20,644 nucleotides of DNA, from the IMG/VR virus record IMGVR_UViG_3300048536_000617, positions 1-20,644 of that record; one strand, 5' to 3'. The notes beneath the pieces are model-generated. The model ran no database searches and was not told the DNA's origin. It saw only the letters and a list, made by a program, of their open reading frames with translations. How positions within the stretch are numbered: position 1 is the stretch's first letter; every line of letters begins with the position of its first letter. A program made the position numbers and the translations under genes. Below are positions 8,453 to 13,719 of this stretch, piece after piece. Source of the DNA: a virus.

Positions 8453-8641
8453 ATGGACAGATTCCAAATGTCGAGAGAATTTGAGTTTGTCAGGCAGTGC
8501 GACGAGATCCACAAGATTCAGGATCTAAATGAAGCCAAACAACTTGCGATAACGCTGCTGCGATTGAATCGCTGTATGCGTGAAACGGTGGCTGCAATGG
8601 TCAAGAGCGAGATCCCTGAGATCTCTTTGCCCCCGATTTAG
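8453..8641 (+). CDS. Small helical protein, possibly NblA-like
   Basis: A 62-residue plus-strand protein (ATG 8453, alternative ATG 8468), predicted as two helices. The first is REFEFVRQCDEIHKIQDL and the second NEAKQLAITLLRLNRCMRET followed by VAAMVK. Spacing and pattern (an aromatic near the start, an A-K pair opening helix 2, R-E near its end, then a hydrophobic pair and Lys) resemble cyanobacterial NblA, a ~60-residue helical-hairpin adaptor that triggers phycobilisome degradation and is known in some cyanophages. The match is by eye and weak, so NblA is a hypothesis only. The gene is divergent from the portal gene (50 bp between starts), runs against the late operon, and its last 41 bases are antisense to the tiny gene 8601-8756. 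No Shine-Dalgarno is seen. Confidence 0.62.
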   Translation: MDRFQMSREFEFVRQCDEIHKIQDLNEAKQLAITLLRLNRCMRETVAAMVKSEIPEISLPPI

Positions 8642-8756
8642 GACGGGTCTTTAACGCTGCTTTAGCTGCAGATCGCGCCACAGCAACCTGAACAGCAGCG
8701 GCCCTACCAGGGGAATCAGGAACGTTTCCATCAGCTAGTAACGCAGTCCAGTTCAC
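8601..8756 (-). CDS. Tiny hypothetical protein (51 aa, GTG start)
   Basis: A 51-residue frame starting GTG at 8756. Its GTG overlaps the TGA of the upstream 54-aa gene (GTGA), the typical coupled junction of this operon. The N-terminus MNWTALLADGNVPDSPGRAA is followed by an Ala-rich helix (VQVAVARSAAKAAL) and a basic tail (KTRPKSGAKRSQGSRS). Composition matches its basic small neighbours 8753-8917 and 8930-9124. The 3' 41 bases are antisense to the plus-strand gene 8453-8641. Function is unknown, and position between terminase and portal suggests a minor virion or packaging accessory. It is too short to be certain. The competing frame in this stretch would be a 26-aa hydrophobic peptide. Confidence 0.42.
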   Translation of the reverse strand: MNWTALLADGNVPDSPGRAAAVQVAVARSAAKAALKTRPKSGAKRSQGSRS

Positions 8757-8917
8757 TTCTTTTTCTTGGGCTTCTTCTTTGCTGTACGGGCAGCGTTTTT
8801 AAAGTCCTGTGCCGATGGAGCTAACTTGCTACTGGGCTTTCGAGGCTTCTTCCCAGCGGCCTTGCGCTTGCGGATGTTTGCGTAGAGGCCATCCCCTCCT
8901 TTCTTCTTAGGTGCCAT
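8753..8917 (-). CDS. Tiny Lys-rich protein (54 aa), DUF6321-like
   Basis: A 54-residue very basic protein: MAPKKKGGDGLYANIRKRKA, then AGKKPRKPSS, KLAPSAQDFKNAARTAKKK and a poly-Lys end. The pattern of a K-rich start, GLYANI-x-(A)KR, a K/R-P-G/S spacer, AP(S/T)A-x-x-F, and AA(R/K)TAKK resembles a widespread small phage protein I know as DUF6321, assigned here from memory of the motif. It may bind DNA or coat charges in the head, but no function is established. The ATG is at 8917. Its stop overlaps the GTG of the next gene. Upstream is another small basic gene. Confidence 0.72.
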   Translation of the reverse strand: MAPKKKGGDGLYANIRKRKAAGKKPRKPSSKLAPSAQDFKNAARTAKKKPKKKK

Positions 8918-8929
8918 TGCCCTGCGTAA

Positions 8930-9124
8930 TCAGATGACAGGTGCCCAGCCTAAACCTGGGTAATACTTCACCTTGGTTTTGCCTGCGGGCTTGGCATTTT
9001 TAATCGACGGCCATTTCTTTGCAAAAGCCAACTTTCCCTTTGTGGGCTTGCGTTTTGACTTGCCACCGGTCGATCCGGTGGAACTAAAACGTCCTTGCTT
9101 ATCTCTTGTGTAAGCGCGTGCCAT
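8930..9124 (-). CDS. Small basic protein with RDxxGRF N-terminus
   Basis: A 64-residue basic protein starting at ATG 9124 with AAGGTG seven bases upstream, one of the few good ribosome sites in the late operon. The N-terminus MARAYTRDKQGRFSSTGSTG matches that of the 372-residue protein at 10844-11962 (MARRYVRDAKGRFAPKGYSG), so both carry the same R-x-Y-x-R-D-x2-G-R-F tag. The rest is Lys/Gly-rich with FAKKWPSIKNAKPAGKTKVK, ending in YYPGLGWAPVI. It lies between the large terminase and portal genes. The shared tag suggests a common binding partner or virion location. Function is unknown. Confidence 0.7.
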   Translation of the reverse strand: MARAYTRDKQGRFSSTGSTGGKSKRKPTKGKLAFAKKWPSIKNAKPAGKTKVKYYPGLGWAPVI

Positions 9125-9202
9125 AAACACACCTTAGCAATGCGCCTGCGAATCGGTACGATAACCGCGGGGAGGAATGGACTCCTCTAACTGCTGCACC
9201 GG

Positions 9203-9228
9203 GCCGGTCTGGGACGCCGGCTTTTTTT
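9203..9228 (+). terminator. Rho-independent terminator reading rightwards
   Basis: Stem GCCGG (9203-9207) pairs with CCGGC (9217-9221) over a 9-base loop and is followed at once by seven T (9222-9228). G-U pairs can extend the base. A second small hairpin lies just upstream (GAGGA 9174-9178 with TCCTC, loop ATGGAC). Direction is plus, opposite to the late operon, so it would stop antisense transcripts such as one from 8453-8641. It does not work as a terminator for the minus strand. Confidence 0.6.
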
Positions 9229-9414
9229 ATGACTGGGCCGATCCCACTGCCAAAGACTTATCCAGCCAACCTGTGGCTTTGCTACCGAGGCGTGCGTTAT
9301 CGCCCTGCAGCGTTGCAGCTATTTGTTGCCCGTGGTGGCTGGGGTGATGAATACAGGCTCACCAAATCTTCGCCACCTTGCTCTTGGCGCTGCCGGTCTT
9401 CCATTGACGGATAG
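9229..9414 (+). CDS. Doubtful small plus-strand ORF
   Basis: A 61-residue frame whose ATG comes directly after the T-tract of the terminator at 9203-9228. The first 45 residues are protein-like (PANLWLCYRGVRYRPAALQL), and the YRGVRY core recalls short cyanobacterial YRG-x-x-Y proteins. The last 19 residues are antisense to the end of the terminase gene and look like a shadow (SSPPCSWRCRSSIDG). There is no ribosome site, and the ATG sits where transcripts should end. It may be a decayed or chance frame. It is kept because the 228 bp between 9131 and 9358 has no other gene. Confidence 0.22.
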   Translation: MTGPIPLPKTYPANLWLCYRGVRYRPAALQLFVARGGWGDEYRLTKSSPPCSWRCRSSIDG

Positions 9415-10765
9415 CGGCAAGCCTATAAACGACGTAGCCGGCTGCGTCGCCTGCATGACTTAAGTCATCCATGCCGACCCCACCTTTTTCAGGCCGTCCT
9501 TTTTCGTCGTAAGCGTGCTGTTCAAACGTACGAATCAGGTTTTTGCAGCCATTTCCAACCTTGATCTTTCGTTGTTCAATCAACATGTTTACTGCATTGA
9601 CTCGATCTTGAATAAGAGGGTTGCTCTGCTGTGCCTGCACCTTGTGACCAGCCCTTTTCAGGATCCCGATGTCTGACTCTTGCGCTGCTGCGGTGCTCCG
9701 CTGCTTTGATGCAGCGTCAGGGATAAGGATTAGTTGGCCCCGCTTAAAATGCTCGGGATACATTTCCTTGAGGCCTACAGCAATTTGCTGAGTGTCGCGG
9801 TAGACGTGCTCATTAAAGAAATGAAACTCATCACCACGGCGGACAAGATGCTGCGTGACGCAGTTACCAACGTTGAGGTCAACGCCTACATAAATGGTGT
9901 CTAACGGCTCGGGCTGAGCGTCGGTGTAATTAAGGCTGCGGTCAAACTCGGGATACAGGCTGCAGCTCGCCAAATTGACGAAATGCCCCTCAAGGTAAGC
10001 CGCAATTAATTGGCTTGGATAGTTGCGTTCCAAGCTCGGGATGAAGTCAGCCGGAAGATATGGGTTGTCTTTGGTCTTTACCCTGATCAGCCGCTTGTCT
10101 TCACCTTCATTCTCAACAAAGGTGCGGTAGCAATAGCGAAAGCCTTCAGGCGTTGATGCAATGGCTAGCTGATTGATGTTGCCTGTCCGCATACGTGCAA
10201 GGAGCATCTCGCCAGCTTTTTGCGCGGTATCTACAGGGCTTGTGTCCGCTTCGTCCCAAACTGCAGCCGCGAGGTTCTGACCACGGATCCGCTGGTAGTT
10301 CTCAGCCGATTGGCAAAGGATTGTGACCGGTCCAGTTGGTAGCTCTATTCGGTACTCAGGCTGGGGTGATGCTCTAAAGGTGTAGTCAATCTCCCACTGG
10401 GCTAAGGCCCCGTCTAAGGCAGGGATCAGAACGGTCCTGATCATGGGGAACGTAGGTTCGCAAGCCATGATCGTTTGGCCTGGGTTGCGTAAACCAAGAA
10501 AGATCAGCTTGGCCGCTAGCGCCCAAGATTTGCCTGATCCAAAGCCGCCGATGTAACTGAGGATGCGATGGTTTTCATCGTCTAAGAACTCACGCTGCGC
10601 TGGGAGACAGTCCGCGTGAATGCGATCCCTTAAGGCTTGCTCTGCCCCAGGCTCCGGCGGCTTGATGATCTCAACTGGAGGCTCTAGGAGCGTTCCCCCT
10701 GGGCAGGCGCTAAGCAGGCTGTTCAACTGCTTTAAAAGTAGTTTTGACAGTGCCTTGGGAATCAA
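9359..10765 (-). CDS. terL: Terminase large subunit
   Basis: A 468-residue packaging motor. The ATPase domain has a Walker A at residues 73-81 (GGFGSGKSW), Walker B at 166-174 (AAAVWDEAD) and the coupling motif AIASTPEG at 201-208. The RNase H-like nuclease domain has the three expected acidic positions: D296 in VGVDLNVG, D350 in LIPDAASK and the DDLSHAGDAAGY block at 433-444. It cuts concatemeric DNA and pumps it through the portal. The frame has no ATG: the first usable codon is TTG at 10765, inside the upstream 45-aa gene, and an in-frame TAA lies 15 bases before it. A later TTG (about residue 14) is possible because the first 45 residues precede the conserved core. It is followed by small genes and then the portal. 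Confidence 0.93.
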   Translation of the reverse strand: MIPKALSKLLLKQLNSLLSACPGGTLLEPPVEIIKPPEPGAEQALRDRIHADCLPAQREFLDDENHRILSYIGGFGSGKSWALAAKLIFLGLRNPGQTIMACEPTFPMIRTVLIPALDGALAQWEIDYTFRASPQPEYRIELPTGPVTILCQSAENYQRIRGQNLAAAVWDEADTSPVDTAQKAGEMLLARMRTGNINQLAIASTPEGFRYCYRTFVENEGEDKRLIRVKTKDNPYLPADFIPSLERNYPSQLIAAYLEGHFVNLASCSLYPEFDRSLNYTDAQPEPLDTIYVGVDLNVGNCVTQHLVRRGDEFHFFNEHVYRDTQQIAVGLKEMYPEHFKRGQLILIPDAASKQRSTAAAQESDIGILKRAGHKVQAQQSNPLIQDRVNAVNMLIEQRKIKVGNGCKNLIRTFEQHAYDEKGRPEKGGVGMDDLSHAGDAAGYVVYRLAAIRQWKTGSAKSKVAKIW

Positions 10766-10847
10766 CTGTAATCCGATGGATTACGACTGGCTCATCACCT
10801 TTAGGCTTGAGCATTCTTCCCACACCGGTCACTTTTGGCCTAGTCAT
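10710..10847 (-). CDS. Tiny hypothetical protein (45 aa) overlapping terL
   Basis: A 45-residue protein: MTRPKVTGVGRMLKPKGDEP, then VVIHRITVDSQGTVKTTFKA and VEQPA. The alternating hydrophobic residues suggest two beta strands. Its ATG overlaps the stop of the 372-aa gene (ATGA at 10847-10844), and its 3' 56 bases overlap the start of the terminase frame in another phase. Coupled junctions on both sides argue that it is translated. It could help initiate terL translation, since terL lacks an ATG. No family recognised. Confidence 0.65.
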   Translation of the reverse strand: MTRPKVTGVGRMLKPKGDEPVVIHRITVDSQGTVKTTFKAVEQPA

Positions 10848-11962
10848 CCTTTCGCCGCCTGCTTTGCTCTTTCAATTGTTAGTTTATATTCTTTTGATTT
10901 ATCTTGCAAGGAAAGTAACCTCAACTTGAGGCCAGGGACATCACCAAAGGTCATGGCATTTTTACGCGCTGTTTTGATTTGATCTCGCACCTGTCGAATT
11001 TCACTATCGACGTTTTTTTTAATTTGCGTAAATTGCGTTACTCGTCCCTTTGCTTGCTCTGCTGCTCTAGCTGCATACGAACCTGGAGCGTTAGCAACTG
11101 CCGCCCTGTCTGCCGAACTTGAAGTTAATTTTGCTTGCCTGTAATTCTCCTTAGCAGCATTTTGCGCAGCCTCTGCCTTGCTTAACCGCTGTTGTGCGGC
11201 AGCTTTATTAGAGCCAGATGCCGCAAACAAATCAGCACGGGCCTTTTCTGTTGCAGTTGTTGCGGCTGCATTTTGCCGCTTTGCGTCTGTAAGACGGTTT
11301 AATGATTGCGATTTTGCTTTTTGCTGCGCTTGCTCTTTACGAAGCAAAGCGACTTGTTTTGCTGGCGGCATCGACTTAATAGCTGCTTTCACTTCGCTTA
11401 AAGGCTTCCCCGTCTTGGCGCTAACTCTTGATGCCAACTCGCCACCAACTTCAGCCCGTAAACGCTTTGCTTCTGATTGGTCACTTTTGTATCGCTTATT
11501 TCTTTCAATACTTTCAGCCCGTTTCATGGCTTTATCAGCTTTAACTCTGCGCGAAATCTCCGCATCAAGCTGCCGCCCGCGAGACCCTGCCATTGGTCGA
11601 TTAACAGACGCCGTATCGCCTCTTGGTGGTTGTATCCCAGGCGGTTTTGTCTGTGCGTCTAATCTTGCTTGCGTTTTGTTATTGAAAGATTCAAGTCTCT
11701 GGGTTAAAGCGGCTTGTCTTGTTGCTTTTGCCTGTGCCTGAGTATTTGCATAACGCTGACCCTCAGACAAACTCTTTTGAGTTTTGCCTTTAACAGCAAT
11801 TTTTCTACTTTTACCTTCGGGCGTCATTTTTAAAACAGCGCCGCCGCCTTTGCGGGAATTACCAGCGCCGCCTTTTAACCGTGCCCCGCGCCCGCCTGTT
11901 TGGCCGCTATATCCTTTAGGCGCAAAACGACCTTTTGCGTCTCTGACATAGCGCCGAGCCAT
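10844..11962 (-). CDS. Large basic Ala/Lys/Arg-rich coiled-coil protein
   Basis: A 372-residue strongly basic protein of low complexity. The N-terminal tag MARRYVRDAKGRFAPKGYSG is shared with the 64-aa protein at 8930-9124. Residues 20-60 are Gly/Lys-rich and disordered, and residues about 65-370 are long Ala/Gln/Lys/Arg helices (for example KEQAQQKAKSQSLNRLTDAK and AAQQRLSKAEAAQNAAKENY). One short structured-looking stretch is GKPLSEVKAAIKSMPPAKQV. It has no enzyme motif. Its place just before terL and its charge suggest an internal virion protein, DNA-condensing protein or packaging accessory, but this is inference. It starts at ATG 11962, and its stop is coupled to the 45-aa gene by ATGA. 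Confidence 0.75.
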   Translation of the reverse strand: MARRYVRDAKGRFAPKGYSGQTGGRGARLKGGAGNSRKGGGAVLKMTPEGKSRKIAVKGKTQKSLSEGQRYANTQAQAKATRQAALTQRLESFNNKTQARLDAQTKPPGIQPPRGDTASVNRPMAGSRGRQLDAEISRRVKADKAMKRAESIERNKRYKSDQSEAKRLRAEVGGELASRVSAKTGKPLSEVKAAIKSMPPAKQVALLRKEQAQQKAKSQSLNRLTDAKRQNAAATTATEKARADLFAASGSNKAAAQQRLSKAEAAQNAAKENYRQAKLTSSSADRAAVANAPGSYAARAAEQAKGRVTQFTQIKKNVDSEIRQVRDQIKTARKNAMTFGDVPGLKLRLLSLQDKSKEYKLTIERAKQAAKG

Positions 11963-12004
11963 TACACATAAACAGTTGCAATAGCTTGCCCATACGCAGA
12001 CTCA

Positions 12005-12187
12005 TCAGTCAGTAGCCCTGTCGATTGTTTCCCTTATGCGGGAGAACGCAGAAAGCTGATGCCTGATTTGCGGGTCTTGGTATTCAATCGTTGTTTCGAT
12101 GATGGAAGACAAGACGCCGATCATTAGACACCAGTCAGAGAACGAAAGAGTGACAGAAACTGGCCGGGCCAGGTCTGATTTGTTCAT
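12005..12187 (-). CDS. Small hypothetical protein (60 aa)
   Basis: A 60-residue protein (MNKSDLARPVSVTLSFSDWC, LMIGVLSSIIETTIEYQDPQ, IRHQLSAFSRIRETIDRATD). It begins with a beta-like stretch followed by two amphipathic helices. The ATG overlaps the stop of the upstream gene (ATGA at 12187-12184). It is part of the leading end of the late operon between the small terminase-like gene and the 372-aa gene. No family recognised. Confidence 0.68.
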   Translation of the reverse strand: MNKSDLARPVSVTLSFSDWCLMIGVLSSIIETTIEYQDPQIRHQLSAFSRIRETIDRATD

Positions 12188-12360
12188 TCATTAAACGCTT
12201 GCCGGGATACAGCAATGATGGACTGCTGAAGCTGTTTTCGCTTCTCCTCAACAAGGTGCATTGAGGAAACGAGAGTACAAGCGCTGATCCCGTTCTCCAT
12301 TAAGCAGACCTTGTAGAGGTCGTGATCATCGTTTAGCGGGCTGACTTGTAGCTCTTGCAT
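12184..12360 (-). CDS. Small hypothetical protein (58 aa)
   Basis: A 58-residue protein from ATG 12360 (MQELQVSPLNDDHDLYKVCL) with a beta-hairpin-like middle (MENGISACTLVSSMHLVEEK) and a C-terminal helix (RKQLQQSIIAVSRQAFNE). The frame is open to an ATG at 12420, but those 20 extra residues overlap the upstream gene and read like a shadow. The ATG at 12360 follows the upstream stop by one base (TGAAATG), which suits coupled translation. Its stop overlaps the next ATG. Function unknown. Confidence 0.65.
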   Translation of the reverse strand: MQELQVSPLNDDHDLYKVCLMENGISACTLVSSMHLVEEKRKQLQQSIIAVSRQAFNE

Positions 12361-12361
12361 T

Positions 12362-12550
12362 TCAACAGTCGTGAACGGGGAGAAGTGCGTAAGCCTTGGC
12401 GAGGCCTGTGTAGACGCCATGCCTGGGGTGATCTTTGCGATGACGCCCGTCTAATTCGTAGAGGTACTCGATCCAGAGTTGCCGATTACGGAGAGCCTCG
12501 ATGTCCTCAGCACCGGGCTTGGAGCACATCATTGGGTCTGGTTTGATCAT
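12362..12550 (-). CDS. Small hypothetical protein (62 aa)
   Basis: A 62-residue protein (MIKPDPMMCSKPGAEDIEAL, RNRQLWIEYLYELDGRHRKD, HPRHGVYTGLAKAYALLPVH). The middle is a helix rich in aromatic and charged residues, followed by a His/Arg-rich loop. The ATG overlaps the stop of the small terminase-like gene (ATGA at 12550-12547), so it is co-translated with it. No family recognised. Confidence 0.68.
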   Translation of the reverse strand: MIKPDPMMCSKPGAEDIEALRNRQLWIEYLYELDGRHRKDHPRHGVYTGLAKAYALLPVHDC

Positions 12551-12870
12551 GATTTTCCTAAACCAACAAGAGCAATTTGAGCGTCAAGGCATTGCTTGGC
12601 GCACATGAGTTGTCCACGCCTTTCGGCTTGCATTCTTAAAGAGCGATAACCGGCAAGAGCTTCTGCCATAAAGGCTTCACGCGAGATGCGGCAATCTTCC
12701 TCAAGTTTGACGCGAGCTTTGGCAATGTAACTATCGAGAGTTCGTTCACTACAGCCCCAGAGTTCTGCGCCTTGTCGAAGAATGTCTGTACGCGATTTAC
12801 CGTCACACAACATGCCGTAAATCGTGTCTACACGTAAAAGAAGCTCATTATTTGTGGGCTTCTGACTCAC
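12547..12870 (-). CDS. Helix-turn-helix protein, probable terminase small subunit
   Basis: A 107-residue protein from GTG 12870 (MSQKPTNNELLLRVDTIYGM). An HTH-like unit lies at about residues 24-52 (GKSRTDILRQGAELWGCSER followed by TLDSYIAKA). It is followed by a long charged helix (KLEEDCRISREAFMAEALAG) and a C-terminal helix (LDAQIALVGLGKS). This HTH plus helical oligomerisation layout, and its place as first gene of the packaging operon, match phage small terminase subunits that bind the packaging site and load TerL. The frame is open to a GTG at 12939, but the added N-terminus is hydrophobic and looks like upstream DNA read through. A transcription regulator is the main alternative. Confidence 0.72.
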   Translation of the reverse strand: MSQKPTNNELLLRVDTIYGMLCDGKSRTDILRQGAELWGCSERTLDSYIAKARVKLEEDCRISREAFMAEALAGYRSLRMQAERRGQLMCAKQCLDAQIALVGLGKS

Positions 12871-12883
12871 TGAAGAATAAAGA

Positions 12884-12898
12884 AGGTGCTTATAGGTT
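12884..12898 (-). promoter_or_regulatory. Candidate late promoter -10 with an AGGTGC box
   Basis: Read on the minus strand, TATAAG (12894-12889) lies about 19 bases before the GTG of the small terminase-like gene. On the plus strand the same place reads AGGTGCTTATAGGTT, close to the AGGTGCTTGACAGGT element of the early promoters. No good -35 is present at normal distance, so late transcription may need an activator. The call rests mainly on position and box similarity. Confidence 0.33.
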
Positions 12899-12941
12899 AA
12901 CGAATAAGTGCAATACGCAAGCGAAATGAAAACCGTCACAC

Positions 12942-12973
12942 CCTGTTAACAGGTGCTTGACAGGTGCTATGAT
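12942..12973 (+). promoter_or_regulatory. Early promoter P1 with AGGTGC boxes
   Basis: Best promoter reading: TTAACA (12946-12951), 16-bp spacer, TATGAT (12968-12973). The spacer carries AGGTGCTTGAC and then AGGTGC eleven bases later, so regulator boxes sit between -35 and -10. A perfect 12-bp palindrome, CCTGTTAACAGG (12942-12953), covers the -35. The perfect TTGACA at 12957-12962 has no -10 at normal distance and is read here as part of the box. It drives the HTH membrane gene at 13026. Confidence 0.6.
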
Positions 12974-12984
12974 CCAGGGGTCAG

Positions 12985-13000
12985 GCGCACACCGCTGCGC
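12985..13000 (+). other. 5' leader hairpin of the P1 transcript
   Basis: GCGCA (12985-12989) pairs with TGCGC (12996-13000) around a 6-base loop, starting about 12 bases after the -10. It resembles the leader hairpins at P2-P4 in position but lacks the GAGA loop. Confidence 0.42.
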
Positions 13001-13025
13001 GGACAAAATCATTCACAACTGAACA

Positions 13026-13208
13026 ATGACCTGCACCTTTGCTTGGGTTGCAGCTCTCCTGCTGCTCCCATTGATCATTCTCTGGAGGCTCAGCCTCTCA
13101 CCACAGCAAAACGCCAAACGCTTACGAGCCGCTGGCCACACCTACAAATCAATCGCTTCAGCCCTCAACGTTTCACCAACCACCGCTCGCCGGTGGGCTC
13201 TTGCCTGA
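13026..13208 (+). CDS. Membrane-anchored helix-turn-helix protein
   Basis: A 60-residue protein with two parts: a hydrophobic helix at residues about 4-21 (TFAWVAALLLLPLIILWRL) and a compact HTH at 26-60 (PQQNAKRLRAAGHTYKSIAS then ALNVSPTTARRWALA). The HTH pattern (long first helix, A-G-x-T/S-Y-x-S-I-A, then L-N-V-S-x-x-T-A-R-R-W) is that of resolvase/Hin- or transposase-type DNA-binding helices. It would place a DNA-binding head on the cytoplasmic side of the membrane. It is first in the early region, behind P1, with a leader lacking a Shine-Dalgarno. It may tether phage DNA or act as an early regulator, and both roles are inference. Confidence 0.75.
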   Translation: MTCTFAWVAALLLLPLIILWRLSLSPQQNAKRLRAAGHTYKSIASALNVSPTTARRWALA

Positions 13209-13439
13209 GGGATGAATTGAAAGAACCTGCAAATTTGCGCGTTCTTTTCTTTGCCTTTTGCGTTCAAGAAATCTGAGCCACGCTTGTTTTGATCGTTTGG
13301 ATCGTTTAGGGCGCTTTCTTCTCTGCTGCTCCCCCGCGTGGCCGCCTGACGTCCCAGAGTTAAGGCAGCAGAACGACAAAGCCTGGGGATAGTTGCCAGA
13401 ACTATCAGCGGGGCCAGGGGGAAGCCTTGTCAGTTTCAT
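13173..13439 (-). CDS. Possible small basic protein downstream of the RHH-like gene
   Basis: An 88-residue frame whose ATG overlaps the stop of the 64-aa gene at 13436-13630 (ATGA). The middle is strongly basic (EQQRRKRPKRSKRSKQAWLR, FLERKRQRKERANLQ), and the ends are Pro/Ser/Gly-rich and less protein-like. Its last 36 bases are antisense to the HTH membrane gene. The coupled start and basic core favour a real gene, while odd end composition argues against it. If it is not a gene, 13209-13435 is otherwise empty of recognised features. Confidence 0.4.
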   Translation of the reverse strand: MKLTRLPPGPADSSGNYPQALSFCCLNSGTSGGHAGEQQRRKRPKRSKRSKQAWLRFLERKRQRKERANLQVLSIHPSGKSPPASGGW

Positions 13440-13630
13440 GGGAGCTTGATTTGGCCATTCGCAATCGCATCCATGAGTTGACCGGAAGCGCCTAAACGTT
13501 CGCCGCCTTTGCCCATGTAATAAAAGCCACGCTCAAGAGCTATGGCCCCGAGTTTGTCTGGAGTGTCGTTATTAACGCGAACAGCAAAGACGCGTCGGCC
13601 TGTGGGTGTGCCGTCTATTCGTTGAGTCAT
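13436..13630 (-). CDS. Ribbon-helix-helix-like small protein, candidate repressor
   Basis: A 64-residue protein. After MTQRIDGTPTGRR comes a strand (VFAVRVNND), a helix (TPDKLGAIALERG), a Gly-rich turn (FYYMGKGGERLG) and a second helix (ASGQLMDAIANGQIKLP). This strand-helix-helix order, with the second helix preceded by a small-residue cap, fits an Arc/CopG-type ribbon-helix-helix fold with a longer turn than usual. Such proteins bind DNA as dimers on short repeated half-sites. The gene lies on the minus strand within the early region and is driven by a promoter (13678-13651) that overlaps early promoter P3 and contains the AGGTG repeats, so autoregulation and control of the early units is a reasonable hypothesis. 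Sequence support for the fold is by eye only. Confidence 0.68.
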   Translation of the reverse strand: MTQRIDGTPTGRRVFAVRVNNDTPDKLGAIALERGFYYMGKGGERLGASGQLMDAIANGQIKLP

Positions 13631-13650
13631 AAGGGGATTTAACTGCAGCC

Positions 13651-13678
13651 ACTATAGGTGCTTGACAGGTGAAGTCAA
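13651..13678 (-). promoter_or_regulatory. Minus-strand promoter of the RHH-like gene, overlapping P3
   Basis: On the minus strand TTGACT (13678-13673), a 16-bp spacer and TATAGT (13656-13651) form a near-consensus promoter. It points to the ATG at 13630 with a leader of about 14 bases. The spacer contains ACCTGTCAAGCACCT, the reverse view of the AGGTG boxes, so one set of boxes can control both directions. Confidence 0.68.
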
Positions 13679-13689
13679 GGTGCTATCGT
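13656..13689 (+). promoter_or_regulatory. Early promoter P3 with three phased AGGTG boxes
   Basis: TTGACA (13662-13667), 16-bp spacer, TATCGT (13684-13689). AGGTG begins at 13656, 13667 and 13678, exactly 11 bp apart (AGGTGCTTGAC, AGGTGAAGTCA, AGGTGCTATCG). The expected start, about 7 bases after the -10, falls at 13696, at the foot of the leader hairpin. It drives the HNH-like gene. Confidence 0.68.
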
Positions 13690-13696
13690 ATGGACG

Positions 13697-13710
13697 GGCC
13701 GGAGACGGCC
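13697..13710 (+). other. 5'-terminal GAGA hairpin of the P3 transcript
   Basis: GGCCG (13697-13701), loop GAGA (13702-13705), CGGCC (13706-13710): a perfect 5-bp stem with a GNRA tetraloop, starting at the predicted +1. The ATG of the HNH-like gene follows 9 bases after the stem. Confidence 0.65.
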
Positions 13711-13719
13711 ATCAACCTC

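Noticed and set aside
8609-8625. GAGATC-CCTGA-GATCTC hairpin followed by TTT
   Set aside because: It lies within the coding end of the NblA-like gene and has only three T; too weak to call a terminator.
10720-10735. Slippery-looking T-TTA-AAG between the 45-aa gene and terL
   Set aside because: A -1 shift there would move ribosomes from the terL frame to the small gene's frame, the wrong direction; a TTG start is simpler.
11178-11741. 187-aa plus-strand ORF opposite the basic coiled-coil gene
   Set aside because: Long only because the Ala/Lys/Arg-rich gene lacks stops on its other strand; composition (Cys, Ala, Phe, Leu) is a mirror of that gene.
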